Below are positions 36,401 through 44,285 of a DNA stretch of 64,000 nt, one piece after another (the first letter of the stretch is position 1; each line of letters begins with the position of its first letter). A program made the position numbers and the translations under genes. The notes under the pieces are model-generated. The model was not told the origin of the DNA, ran no database searches, and was given only the letters and a program-made list of their open reading frames with translations. This DNA comes from Miscanthus floridulus (lineage: Eukaryota; Streptophyta; Magnoliopsida; Poales; Poaceae), in the NCBI RefSeq assembly GCF_019320115.1, contig NC_089589.1:25191685-25255684 (forward strand). The letters run 5' to 3'.

Positions 36401-36421
36401 TGAAATTTCAGACGGCTTTGA
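18306..36421 (+). CDS. MIKC-type MADS-box transcription factor, AGL17/OsMADS23-like, eight exons
   Basis: Exons: 18306-18487, 20880-20955, 34625-34686, 35527-35626, 35693-35734, 35812-35895, 36169-36320 and 36412-36421. Every intron is GT-AG, and exon sizes 182/76/62/100/42/84/152/10 follow the MIKC plan. The joined frame is 235 residues, usual for the family. MADS domain (1-60): [22 protein letters not shown]. Intervening domain (about 61-86): [14 protein letters not shown] domain (about 87-170): [44 protein letters not shown]. The C-terminal part contains [12 protein letters not shown]-domain wording best fits the AGL17 clade (ANR1, OsMADS23/27/57), nuclear regulators that bind CArG boxes as dimers, with known roles in roots and nitrate response. 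R10 is Pro and R17 is Gln, both near-invariant positions. Introns 1 and 2 are full of transposons. Clade call is from motif memory, not a tree. Confidence 0.85.
18553..18750. mobile_element. Possible Stowaway-type MITE remnant
   Basis: TACTCTCTCCATCATAAAA resembles the TACTCCCTCCGTCCCAAAA end of grass Stowaway elements, and the AT-rich interior fits. The other end is not clear and may have been disrupted by the adjacent LINE. Confidence 0.35.
18762..19174 (+). mobile_element. 5'-truncated RTE-type LINE in MADS intron 1
   Basis: Contains the last 109 codons of an RTE-clade ORF ([19 protein letters not shown]... to HVPEP-stop) and a 3' tail of TTG repeats. It is flanked by TGTATATATAT at 18751-18761 and 19175-19185, an 11-base target duplication. 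The protein differs from the C-terminus of the LINE at 59402-60906 at only three positions, so both come from one recently active family. It is in sense orientation relative to the MADS gene. Confidence 0.85.
19502..20217. mobile_element. Terminal-inverted-repeat DNA element in MADS intron 1
   Basis: The left end GCCCTGTTAGGTAGAGCTCC pairs with the right end GGAGCTCTACCAAACAGGCC, about 23 bases with two mismatches. The interior has shared subterminal motifs (CTCTACCAAA, CCACCGTGGATC) and an abrupt GC-rich core at about 19790-20030. No transposase. The ends resemble the GGGCCTGTTTGG class of grass hAT or PIF-type non-autonomous elements, but I found no convincing target duplication, so the superfamily is open. 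Confidence 0.65.
20880..20955 (+). CDS. MADS gene exon 2 (intervening domain)
   Basis: This exon is too short and too isolated for ordinary ORF listing. After TTGACCAG it reads [15 protein letters not shown] and ends TETK/GTCTTG. The split codon AG+C completes Ser, and the I-domain S-x-x-E-R-Y-x-x-x-K pattern is typical of the AGL17 clade. It lies between the intron 1 TIR element and the 13.7-kb intron 2. Confidence 0.85.
21466..21598 (-). mobile_element. tRNA-derived SINE in MADS intron 2
   Basis: An exact 18-base target duplication, AGTCCTAAAATGTATGTT, flanks it at 21448-21465 and 21599-21616. On the minus strand the A box TAGCTAAGTTGG starts at 21592, and the B box GAGTTCGACTCC starts 44 bases later at 21548, as in a tRNA gene. 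The 3' end is A-rich (CTTTCTTTCAAAAA). The element is 133 bases long. This is the full layout of a SINE. Confidence 0.88.
21769..22440. mobile_element. Probable LTR fragment of a retrotransposon
   Basis: Begins near GGGTGGCCCAGAGGGGGGAGG and continues with sequence resembling copia LTR and leader regions I know from grass genomes (GAGGGGG...TTGAATCGAGACTCTAAAAA). No coding frame and no paired repeat were found, so the call rests on resemblance only. Confidence 0.35.
22930..23246 (-). mobile_element. Retroelement gag-like fragment
   Basis: The minus-strand frame 22948-23187 ends [35 protein letters not shown], a helical Glu/Lys-rich stretch like copia gag tails. Only this piece is preserved. 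Confidence 0.35.
23247..24210. repeat. Tandem pair of a retroelement segment around an LTR-like block
   Basis: GTGAGACAGYGCTAGSGTGTC begins copies at 23247 and 23955 (period 708). Copy A runs to about 23583. Copy B runs to 24215, is interrupted by the LTR element, and resumes at 33285-33365. Between them, 23584-23954 starts TGTT, ends AACA and holds CTCCTTATATAGAGAGG, an LTR-like core promoter; it may be a solo LTR. Confidence 0.6.
24216..27733 (-). repeat. 3' LTR of the intron 2 element
   Basis: In plus orientation it begins TGTAGCACCCGG and ends GGGTGTTACA-like (GGTGTTACA). It holds a GC-rich tract (26400-27290) whose overlapping open frames recur in the partner LTR and are not genes. Confidence 0.92.
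27734..29763 (-). other. Non-coding interior of the intron 2 LTR element
   Basis: No frame above about 90 codons and no recognisable gag, protease, RT or integrase motif on either strand. The borders are the polypurine tract (left) and the tRNA-Met primer site at 29748-29760 (right). Confidence 0.8.
29764..33284 (-). repeat. 5' LTR of the intron 2 element
   Basis: Nearly colinear with the other LTR; length differs by three bases. Many of the visible substitutions are transitions. TGTAGCACCCGG at one end and GGGTGTTACA at the other. Confidence 0.92.
33441..34382. mobile_element. Short non-autonomous CACTA derivative in MADS intron 2
   Basis: Right end TATGTAGTAGTG (34371-34382) and a degraded left end GACTACTACTGAGAG at 33441, with pairs of GAGGCGGCT/AGCCGCCTC near both ends. 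The interior shares the AAGTTGTCAACTA module (33850-34050) with the element at 11160-12280 and carries a tRNA-like piece. The flanking triplets AAT and GAT match at two of three bases. No coding frame. Confidence 0.6.
33711..33765 (-). other. tRNA-like A/B-box segment in CACTA derivative
   Basis: Minus strand: TGGTACAGTGGTTAGAGGAG (A-box-like, from 33765) and, 44 bases later, GGATCGATCC (B-box-like, from 33721), the spacing found in tRNA genes. Confidence 0.55.
34625..34686 (+). CDS. MADS gene exon 3 (K-domain start)
   Basis: Sixty-two bases after TGCATGCAG encode [20 protein letters not shown], the start of the keratin-like coiled-coil domain; donor AT/GTATGA. The size equals the canonical third exon of MIKC genes. 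It sits 13.7 kb after exon 2 and only 242 bases beyond a CACTA derivative. Confidence 0.88.
35527..36421 (+). CDS. MADS gene exons 4-8 (K domain and C terminus)
   Basis: Compact cluster: exon 4 (100 nt, [16 protein letters not shown]...), exon 5 (42 nt, [14 protein letters not shown]), exon 6 (84 nt, [16 protein letters not shown]...), exon 7 (152 nt, [15 protein letters not shown]... to EEPTL) and exon 8 (10 nt, R-R-L-stop at 36419-36421). Introns 4-7 are 66, 77, 273 and 91 bases, so transposon invasion spared the 3' part. Confidence 0.88.
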
Positions 36422-36602
36422 CTGCGTTGAATGGGAGAATCACGAGCGGGCTTACAAGCTGGAGTTGGCTTTACCATTACTACAGGCGCTATATCAATAG
36501 TCCTGCAACTGTTCAAGTTCAAGTGCTGTGAAAACAATTGCATTAATTGTACTCATCAGTATCATTTGAACACATTTGTCTATAGTATTCAGTATGATTG
36601 TT

Positions 36603-36994
36603 TTTTTTCGAAAGGATGGCAAAAGCTTTGCCGCAAATTTTATTGGATGATAAGAAGAAAAATCTTTACACACGAAAACAGGAAGCAAAACAGAAACAAA
36701 ACCTTTTTACAACTAGAACTACTGGAACTGAACTGTCCATGACAACTGAAAAAACCTGGATTGTTCAACTGCTAGGCGATGGCCATAAACGAAGCTTGCA
36801 TCAGCTATGATTCCGTCATTCCATTGGTTCTTATTGATTTGGCGTCTCCATTGCCATGCGGCACTGGGTAATATCATCTTTACACAAGCCCACAACCTGT
36901 CTTGGGTTTAAAGATTTTTGTTGGAAAGTTCGCCTGTTTCTCTCCTTCCAAATGTTCCACCAAAAATAGATTATTATCCCATCAAACTTTCTTC
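36603..36994 (-). mobile_element. 5'-truncated L1-type LINE in MADS 3' flank
   Basis: An exact 14-base target duplication TCAGTATGATTGTT flanks it at 36589-36602 and 36995-37008. On the minus strand it encodes IIIYFWWNIWKERNRRTFQ, the C-terminal motif of plant L1 ORF2, then a 3' untranslated part ending CATCCTTTCGAAAAAA with the A-run at the left border. It is 392 bases long. It lies 181 bases past the MADS stop codon, most likely in the 3' untranslated region. Confidence 0.9.
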
Positions 36995-37008
36995 TCAGTA
37001 TGATTGTT

Positions 37009-38156
37009 GGAAAGTCTATTTTGTATTGTCCTGTAAAAAGATGGTATAAAGATGGTATACCTGTCAAATCATGGATGAAACTTGTAAAGTATCTGAGTCA
37101 GCATGTGTAAGATTCATCTAGTAAAGTTTTACATCCACAAGTGTATTCATCATACTCATACACGCTTCTGGTGTAGAGTCTGCAGGTTACCCATTGCATA
37201 AACATCTTTTATGAACAAGTTCTACTTTACGATTTTTCCTGCTGTGTGATTTCTAATTTTTCATAACTTCACAACAAGATGCCAATTTTTTAATAGGTGT
37301 TGTTGGGCCGAACACGTGGTCAGAATGAACAATATACAAACCGGTGAATTTTGGGTGTCTAGGCCTTTGTATGGGTTGGCATTGTCCACGAACGAGTGAC
37401 CCACGGATGAAATTAACAATATACAAAAATGAATTGAAAAAAGTGCTTCTAACCCTCTTCAATTATTACTCTGATTTGATTTACCTCCTTAAACTAGAAA
37501 ATTGGATGTTTTGGCTCCTTCAACTATATCTGCACGAGGAAGGTAAATCGGACTACATTGATAGTTTATTGGTTCAAATAGACTTTACCAAGGAAATGAC
37601 GGACCGACCTGGGTGGCGATTCTCGGGCAACTATGGGGCGACTTCTAGGGTTTAGGCTGCCGCCAGTTCCTTTACCGCACGGTGACCCCCGGTCCCCGTC
37701 GGCACGCCAGAGCGTCGGCTTCTACGTGCCCTCTACCACTATGACATGCCTACTAGGGCTGGCCAGGAGTGGATCATGCGTTTTTAAAATAGATGAGTAT
37801 GTTTGTAAAATAGATGAGTGAGTTTTTTACTCATACTTGGTTCATATAAGCATGTGTCAATAAGAACAAAGGATTAGTCATGCTTATACGAACCAAGCCA
37901 ACCATATGTACTCAAAGGATATAAACTAGGCACGAGTACGAAACATAAAGCTCATTTCAGACAGAGTATAACATGGAAGTACGATAAATGAGCATAAACA
38001 AGTTACATGACATTAATATAGCAAAGTAGAGAGCACACACATGTCACATAATATCTCACAATGCATGAAAACATAGTATCTCACAATGCATGAAAGTAAA
38101 CATGATATGCATGATCACACTCAAAAGAACAAATCCATCTCACACGCTCCCCCTTT
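37009..38156. other. MADS 3' flank, no further gene recognised
   Basis: The first part continues the interrupted MADS 3' region. A GC-richer stretch at 37600-37740 has open frames without a known family. TATCTCACAATGCATGAAA is repeated at about 38050 and 38076. It contains one hairpin (separate entry). Confidence 0.4.
37836..37897. repeat. Inverted repeat, 19-base arms and 24-base loop
   Basis: CTTGGTTCATATAAGCATG at 37836-37854 pairs with CATGCTTATACGAACCAAG at 37879-37897 with one mismatch. It could be a fold-back end of an unrecognised element or a hairpin RNA. Confidence 0.6.
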
Positions 38157-39425
38157 CACTATAGGAAACCGGGACTTTGCCCAGTGCTCAAATCTTTGCC
38201 GAGTGCCAAATATCGGGCACTCGGCGAAACTTGGCACTCGGCAAATAGGGCTTTGCCGAGTGTCTGGCACTCGGCAAAATAAGGCACTCGGCAAAGCCAA
38301 ACTTTGCCCAGTGCCAGACACTCGGCAAAGAGGCGCCCGGGATAACGGTACCCAACGCCGGCCTCTTTGCCGAGTGCCTTCTGTTTGGTACTCGGCAAAA
38401 TATAGGCTTTGCCGAGTGCCTAGGGCTAGCACTCGGCAAAATATTCACTTTGCCGAGTGCCAAACCTTGGCACTCGGCAAAATATTTTTTTTTGTTTTTT
38501 GCCACCAACTTTTTTTCTTAGATTTGTATTTGTACCATGAACAACATGTTCAAATTTGGCACAATTTCATTGCTGTTTGCTATATTTCTTCACTTCGTTT
38601 TCTTGCAATTTTCCAGAAAATGTAGGTTTGAACAGCAGGTGCATCGAATAATAGTTTTGATCCATTCCAAAAATGTTATTCTTGTTTGTTAGTGTCACTT
38701 TATGCTAAATTTAGGAACTGTCTTCAAATTTCGATCAACGTGCTCACGGGGCAACGTCGCAAACTTGCGTGCGAGTGGTTATTTAATTCTATAAAATTCA
38801 AACGAATCCCGAAAATCATGAAACTTGGCGAGATGTCGTGATATCACATGCATATGCGGTGGTAAAAATTTGAAAACGTTTGGAGGACGTCATCACGTAT
38901 GGTGTTCACAAACCAGGACATCATCACATGTGATAGGAGACCTTTGCCGAGTGCGGCACTCGGCAACGAGTGCGGCACTCGGCAACGAGTGCGGCACTCG
39001 GCAAAGCCTTTGCCGAGTGCCCCCAGCACTCGGCAAAGAGGGCATCTGCAGTTGTGTTTGACGTCAAGCACCAAAACCTAAGGGTCCACTACCGGACTCA
39101 GTGAATTTGCCGAGTGCCAGGGGCACTCGGCAAAGCCCAATTTGCACTCGGCAAAGGCTTTGCCGAGTGCTGCACTCGGCAAAGAGCACTCGGCAAAAAA
39201 AAGAGTCGGCAAAGACGTCTTTGCCGAGTGTCTTTTGTCGGGCACTCGGCAAAGCCTTTGCCGAGTGCCGACACTCGGCAAAGTTCGAACCGAAAAAAAA
39301 GCCGAAAAAATGGGAATTTTTACCCAAAAAAAATGAATTTTTTTTTAATTGGTGGAGGCCCCCACCGGTCGGCGCCCATCCATCTCCGGCTTTTTTCGCG
39401 TAAATTTCACGGCTACGCGGCCGAC

Positions 39426-39481
39426 GGGATTCGAACCCAAGACCTCCCGCTGCGCACAAACCTCCTCTACCACTATACCAC
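39426..39481 (-). other. tRNA-like A/B-box segment in CACTA element
   Basis: Minus strand: TGGTATAGTGGTAGAGG then, 43 bases on, GGTTCGAATCCC, near-perfect pol III A and B boxes at tRNA spacing. The flanks do not form an acceptor stem. Confidence 0.65.
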
Positions 39482-39538
39482 ACTGTCACTTGTGTCTAGA
39501 TTCCGTTTTAGTTCCTAATATATTATACTAAACCGAGT

Positions 39539-40975
39539 GTAAATTGCTTATTTGAGACCCTAAATGAATTCAAATCAAAAAGTGGTCAACTACAAAGTTT
39601 CATAACTTTTTGAGATCTACAATTTTCATTTAGTAAGTTTTTCCATCCGAGGTCGTTTGAAAAATTTGAATTTTAAATTTGAGAGATTCAAACGTAGTTT
39701 TGCATGATAAGATGATTTCAAATCAAAAAGTTGTCAACTACATAGTTTCATAACTTTTGGAGATCTACAATTTTCATTTAGGAAGTTTTTTCATCCGAGG
39801 TCATTTGAAAAATTCAAATTTTAAAATTTTCAAATTCAAACGTCGTTTTTGCATGAAAAATGATTTCAAATCAAAATGTTGCCAACTACAAAATTTCATA
39901 ACTTCTCAAGATCTACAAAGTTTATTTTGGTCATTTGTTCATCCGACATAGTGGTAGTAACATTGTTCACAAATCATATATATCTCTCTTCTATTTTCAT
40001 GAAATTAATATGAGAGATGTATATTTTATGAACAACGTTATTGTCGCTTTGTCAAATGAAGAAATGACCAAAATAAACATTGTAGATCTTGAGAAGTTAT
40101 ACAACTTTGTAGTTGAAAAGTTTTTCATTTGAATTCATTTAGGGCCTCAAAAATTGATTCGAAAAACTGATTTGCCGAGGGCCAAAAAAATGCACACGGC
40201 AAAATACCTCTTTGCCGAGTGCCAAAATATAGGCACTCGGCAAAATACGGCTTTGCCGAGTGCTAGAAAAAAGGCACTCGGCAAACTGAGAGTAAATTGC
40301 TTGTTTGAGGCCCTAAATGAATTCAAATCAAAAAGTGGTCAACTACAAAGTTTCATAACTTTTTGAGATCTACAATTTTCATTTAGTAAGTTTTTCCATC
40401 CGAGGTCGTTTGAAAAATTTGAATTTTAAATTTGAGAGATTCAAACATAGTTTTGCATGATAAGATGATTTCAAATCAAAAAGTTGTCAACTACATAGTT
40501 TCATAACTTTTGGAGATCTACAATTTTCATTTAGGAAGTTTTTTCATCCGAGGTCGTTTGAAAAATTCAAATTTTAAAATTTTCAAATTCAAACGTCGTT
40601 TTTGCATGACAAGATGATTTCAAATCAAAATGTTGCCAACTACAAAATTTCATAACTTATCAAGATCTATAAAGTTTATTTTGGTCATTTGTTCATCCGA
40701 CGTAGTGGTAGTAACATTGTTCACAAATCTTATATATGTATCTTCTACTTTCATGAAATTAATATAAGAGATATGAGATATGTAGATTTTATGAACAACG
40801 TTATTGTCGCTTTGTCAAATGAAGAAATGACCAAAATAAACTTTGTAGATCTTGAGAAGTTATACAACTTTGTAGTTGAAAAGTTTTTCATTTGAATTCA
40901 TTTAGGGCCTCAAAAATTGCTTCGAAAAAATAATTTGCCGAGGGCAAAAAAAAATGCACACGGCAAAAAGCTTCT
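39539..40975. repeat. Direct duplication of about 0.68 kb with internal fold-backs
   Basis: GTAAATTGCTTRTTTGAG begins copies at 39539 and 40292 (offset 753). Within each, the first part (AAGTTGTCAACTACATAGTTTC modules) is followed by its own complement. The arms are roughly 39865-39990 with 40005-40135, and 40615-40745 with 40760-40893, each around a short AT-rich centre. Confidence 0.8.
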
Positions 40976-41143
40976 TTGCCGAGTGCCAGAAAAAAACACT
41001 CGGCAAAGACGTATTTTGCCGTGTGTTTTTGTTTGCCGAGTGTATTTTATTTGGCACTCGGCAAACACGGTATTTGCCGAGTGCCCGATAAAATACACTC
41101 GGCAAAGCCTCGGCACTCGGCAAATCGCCGGTTTCCAGTAGTG

Positions 41144-42453
41144 GTCGGTCGGTGGGGATGAAGCAGACAAATCGGGCGCTAAGGCATGCTGTGCTAGCTC
41201 GAACTGAGTCAGGTCAACTTCTGAATCTGAACCCTGAGAAGCAGCCTCTTGAGCTGGGTCGGCCTGCTATGACTCTGAAGCTGCACCTATAGCTGGACCC
41301 TATGGCTCTGAGGCTAACTCTATAAGGACGGGAGCCACGGTTGTCGCTGTCTCTGTCGTAGGAGCCACTATAGGAAGCTGACTCACTGGCGGCGGGTGCT
41401 TAGACAAAGTGACTAAAGAAGGGAGTGTCTCAGTCATCCCTACAGCTGGAACTAGCACCTGAAGTGGGGTGCCCTGTGATCTCGCTAAATGTTGCCGATA
41501 GGTCTCTGGAAACTGGTTCGTCTAAGATGAGCACCGAAGCAAACCGACTAGGTGCAAAGCCTGTGGTGACCTACTGCTGAGCTGATAAACCCTGTGCCTA
41601 CCCTAGGACTGGAGTAGCGAAGAATTGTGAAACCTAGAATCCAGGAGAGTCATACAGACTAATGAACTGCTGCCCCTAACTCTGAAGTCCACTGGACACA
41701 ACCACTGGGGTCGTGGTCGCTGTAGGACCAAACTGCTGGACTAGAGGGATGAACGCTGGAGCTCCAGTGAACCTGAGGATATGCTCCACAAAATCATACT
41801 GTATCGCCCTGTCCTACTAAGTCTGGAGGTGAATTTGATCAGTCCTGGCCTGATGTTGTGCCATGAAAGTCATGAAGCGGGTCTCCTGGTTCTCTATCAT
41901 GGTGGTCAGCCTGGTAGTCTGCTCCACCTATGCATTGGTCTGGCACTCAAGTATAGCAAGGAGTGCTGGGTCCATAGACGGTGACTGTGCTAGAGTGGAA
42001 CTAGAACCTCCTGGCTCGTGGTCATGTGAACAGGGAGGCATCTGGGGAATCAGTTGATAATTCTCATCAGAGCTGTCTGTCGGATCTTCCTGAACATCAA
42101 GCTGCTCAAGCTCTGCATGCCTAATAGCCCTGATGGCCTCATCTTGCTCTGCAATAGTCTTGGCCTCTGCCTCTCTGCCTACACGATGGGACTATCTCTC
42201 AGCTAGCCCCCCATGTCGAGCATCTGTAGCTACCGAAGTCATCCTGTAAACTAGAAACTCTATAATCGACTCCATCAACTCACTCAAGTGGGCTCCATGG
42301 TCTAGCTCCCTAGGAAGTAGGCTGTAAGACCTAATGCCCTCTACTATGGTGTCCTCCATCTCTGAAATAATAACATCGAACACATCAAATGGAGATTGTG
42401 AAGCTAGAGCACCAAGTAGCCACTACTGAAGGTTGGTCAAGCCTTCCTTGAAT
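41144..42453 (-). mobile_element. Gag-like retroelement remnant (left part of interrupted host copy)
   Basis: The minus strand has pieces such as MFDVIISEMEDTIVEGIRSY and Gln/Met-rich text resembling unclassified grass retrotransposon gag proteins. Frames are broken throughout. The same kind of sequence resumes at 57976, so the gypsy element appears to have inserted into it. Confidence 0.45.
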
Positions 42454-42458
42454 CCAAT

Positions 42459-43983
42459 TGTTGACACAAAAATGTGGCAATGTGATAAACACATAGCAAG
42501 CCAGAAGATCTAAGTGGAACGAGACCAGAGATCTTCTTGGCTTCAACACAGAACTAGCCAATTCTGAAAACCCAATGACGTGCCAGTCAATTTGACCTGC
42601 AATTGACAAGGAGAGAAAATCTTATCAGTAATTTAAGGTGGAACATGTCGGTATTGCACCAAAAAGTTCCAAATATAAGACTAGATAGCCGATTCAATGA
42701 GGCTATCGACTAAATAGTCAATAGCCAGTGTATCCATAAAATGAAGATCTTTGAATCAAAGATTATCGGCTAATATTAAATGATAATGATATGAATCAAA
42801 ATAACCGATGCTCATGGAACATCAGAAAGCATCATCGGCTAAATGGAATATGATCGATATAAAGCACCGAGCCGATAAGTTTGATGAAAGGAGTATAACA
42901 TGTGAACAAATCGACTGTGTAATATAAATGAATCTACAAATAGTTTTGAGTCTAATCTATTATCATCAATTGTGAGGTTCGATCAGATCGATGCAGCTAT
43001 GATAATGATAATAAACTAAAGCCAAAGAATCTATAAAACCATCTATATGTTGACAGATTCATGAAAACATACTATATGCGTGAGAGTATAGGCAAATCGG
43101 CTAAAATAGCCGATGCAGTTATAGCAAACAAATAGAGTACATATCTTGATCATGAATAAGACCACTAATCGATAATTTCTAGTCTAAAGTCTTACCAGTG
43201 AGGTTCGACCGGATCGATGCAGCTATGGTAGTGTCATTAGATTAGATCTCATTAACAAGTGACTTTATTCAATTTTGAAACATGTCTTTGGATGTATACT
43301 ATGTTTGATTGGAATAGAGATAAAATAGCCGATCTAGCAAAATTGGGCCATCAATTATAAGATTTGAAGTGTGATCAGATCAGAGGACGACCAATTAAGA
43401 TGGTATGATGCCGATCTATCTCTATCTCAATTAGATAATTTTGTTATAATTAATGAAACATTAATTGTAACAAGATCGATAACTAGTGAATCAACCAAAA
43501 ACAACAAGGAAAATCTTACTAATCTTAGCAGATTTGATAACTAGTGGTATTGTATTAAACAACAAGTTATTTAACATAAGATCGATAACTTGGATCTATA
43601 TTGTGATTGGTAAGAGATCAATCAGCTGATGCAGCCTCAAAAACTACAATACAGATCGATAACTAACTTATATTTATACCCAGAACCCAAATATGAATCC
43701 TACTCAAATACGACTCATTACAATTCTTGGAATAAAAGAAAACTTCCTAACTTAACAATAACTTGGACCCTAATTTTCCTTATTTATAGAGTCCGACACA
43801 TCTTCCTAGAGACATTCAAGTATAGCCCATTGACACTGTCTGATGACATCATCCATAAAATAGTCGATTCTGACATCACATCTAAATCAGCTGATATCGA
43901 TTCACATCTAATCGATTCCTTGATGACACAATCCTAGAGGCTTCGAGTTCCCATGTTCTTGTTCCTAAATTTTGGTGTAAACA
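42459..43983 (-). repeat. 3' LTR of the gypsy element
   Basis: In plus orientation it starts TGTTGACACA and ends GGTGTAAACA. Its last 315 bases match 57655-57970. The interior is AT-rich, with several copies of GCCGATNNNN and TCGGCTA motifs. Confidence 0.8.
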
Positions 43984-44101
43984 CATGCCCCCTAATTTTG
44001 GGATAAAAATGATTTTATTCCAAAATTCTTTTTCATCTATTCACCGTGTTGCAACCTCTCATTCCAAAATAAACACGTGGCTCCTGATCTCTCGGGTCAA
44101 A

Positions 44102-44113
44102 TTCTATATAATA
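44102..44113 (+). promoter_or_regulatory. TATA box of the antisense gene
   Basis: TCTATATAATAC lies about 175 bases before the ATG at 44286 on the + strand, opposite to the direction of the gypsy element, followed by a CT-rich leader. This suggests an independent promoter. Confidence 0.5.
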
Positions 44114-44285
44114 CCCCAACAATATCATTTCTAGCTCGCTCGGCCAGCTTACTTTCCCCTTCTTTCACGAGCAAACTTCAACAGTCAAAGCCGCCACCAC
44201 CAAAGCCTTAACCCTAGCAAATCCTCTGCTCTACCAAGCTATCGTTCAAGTAACCTTCCTCAGATTCAGACCCATTTTGGCTACA

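Larger units (their letters stand above)
38157..41143. mobile_element. Non-autonomous CACTA element with GCCGAGTGC subterminal arrays
   Basis: Left end CACTATAGGAAACCGGG (38157) and right end GCCGGTTTCCAGTAGTG (41143) are complementary apart from two positions near the tip and the last base. Dozens of GCCGAGTGC and GCACTCGGC motifs in opposite orientation occupy 38170-38490, 38940-39290, 40170-40290 and 40930-41130, the usual binding arrays of a CACTA transposase. The flanking triplets (TTT and GTC) do not match, so one border may have been altered. The interior has a direct duplication, fold-backs and a tRNA-like segment, and no transposase gene. Its movement would depend on an autonomous partner. 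Confidence 0.85.

Noticed and set aside
39426..39481. Functional tRNA gene
   Set aside because: A and B boxes fit, but the ends do not pair as an acceptor stem and the segment is embedded in a CACTA element. The same holds at 11347-11404 and 33711-33765.
38170..41130. CRISPR-like spaced repeats (GCCGAGTGC)
   Set aside because: Spacing is irregular, both orientations alternate, and the region is bounded by CACTA termini in plant DNA; these are transposase-binding subterminal repeats.
38154..41146. 3-bp target duplication of the large CACTA element
   Set aside because: The flanks are TTT and GTC and do not match, so I do not claim one.
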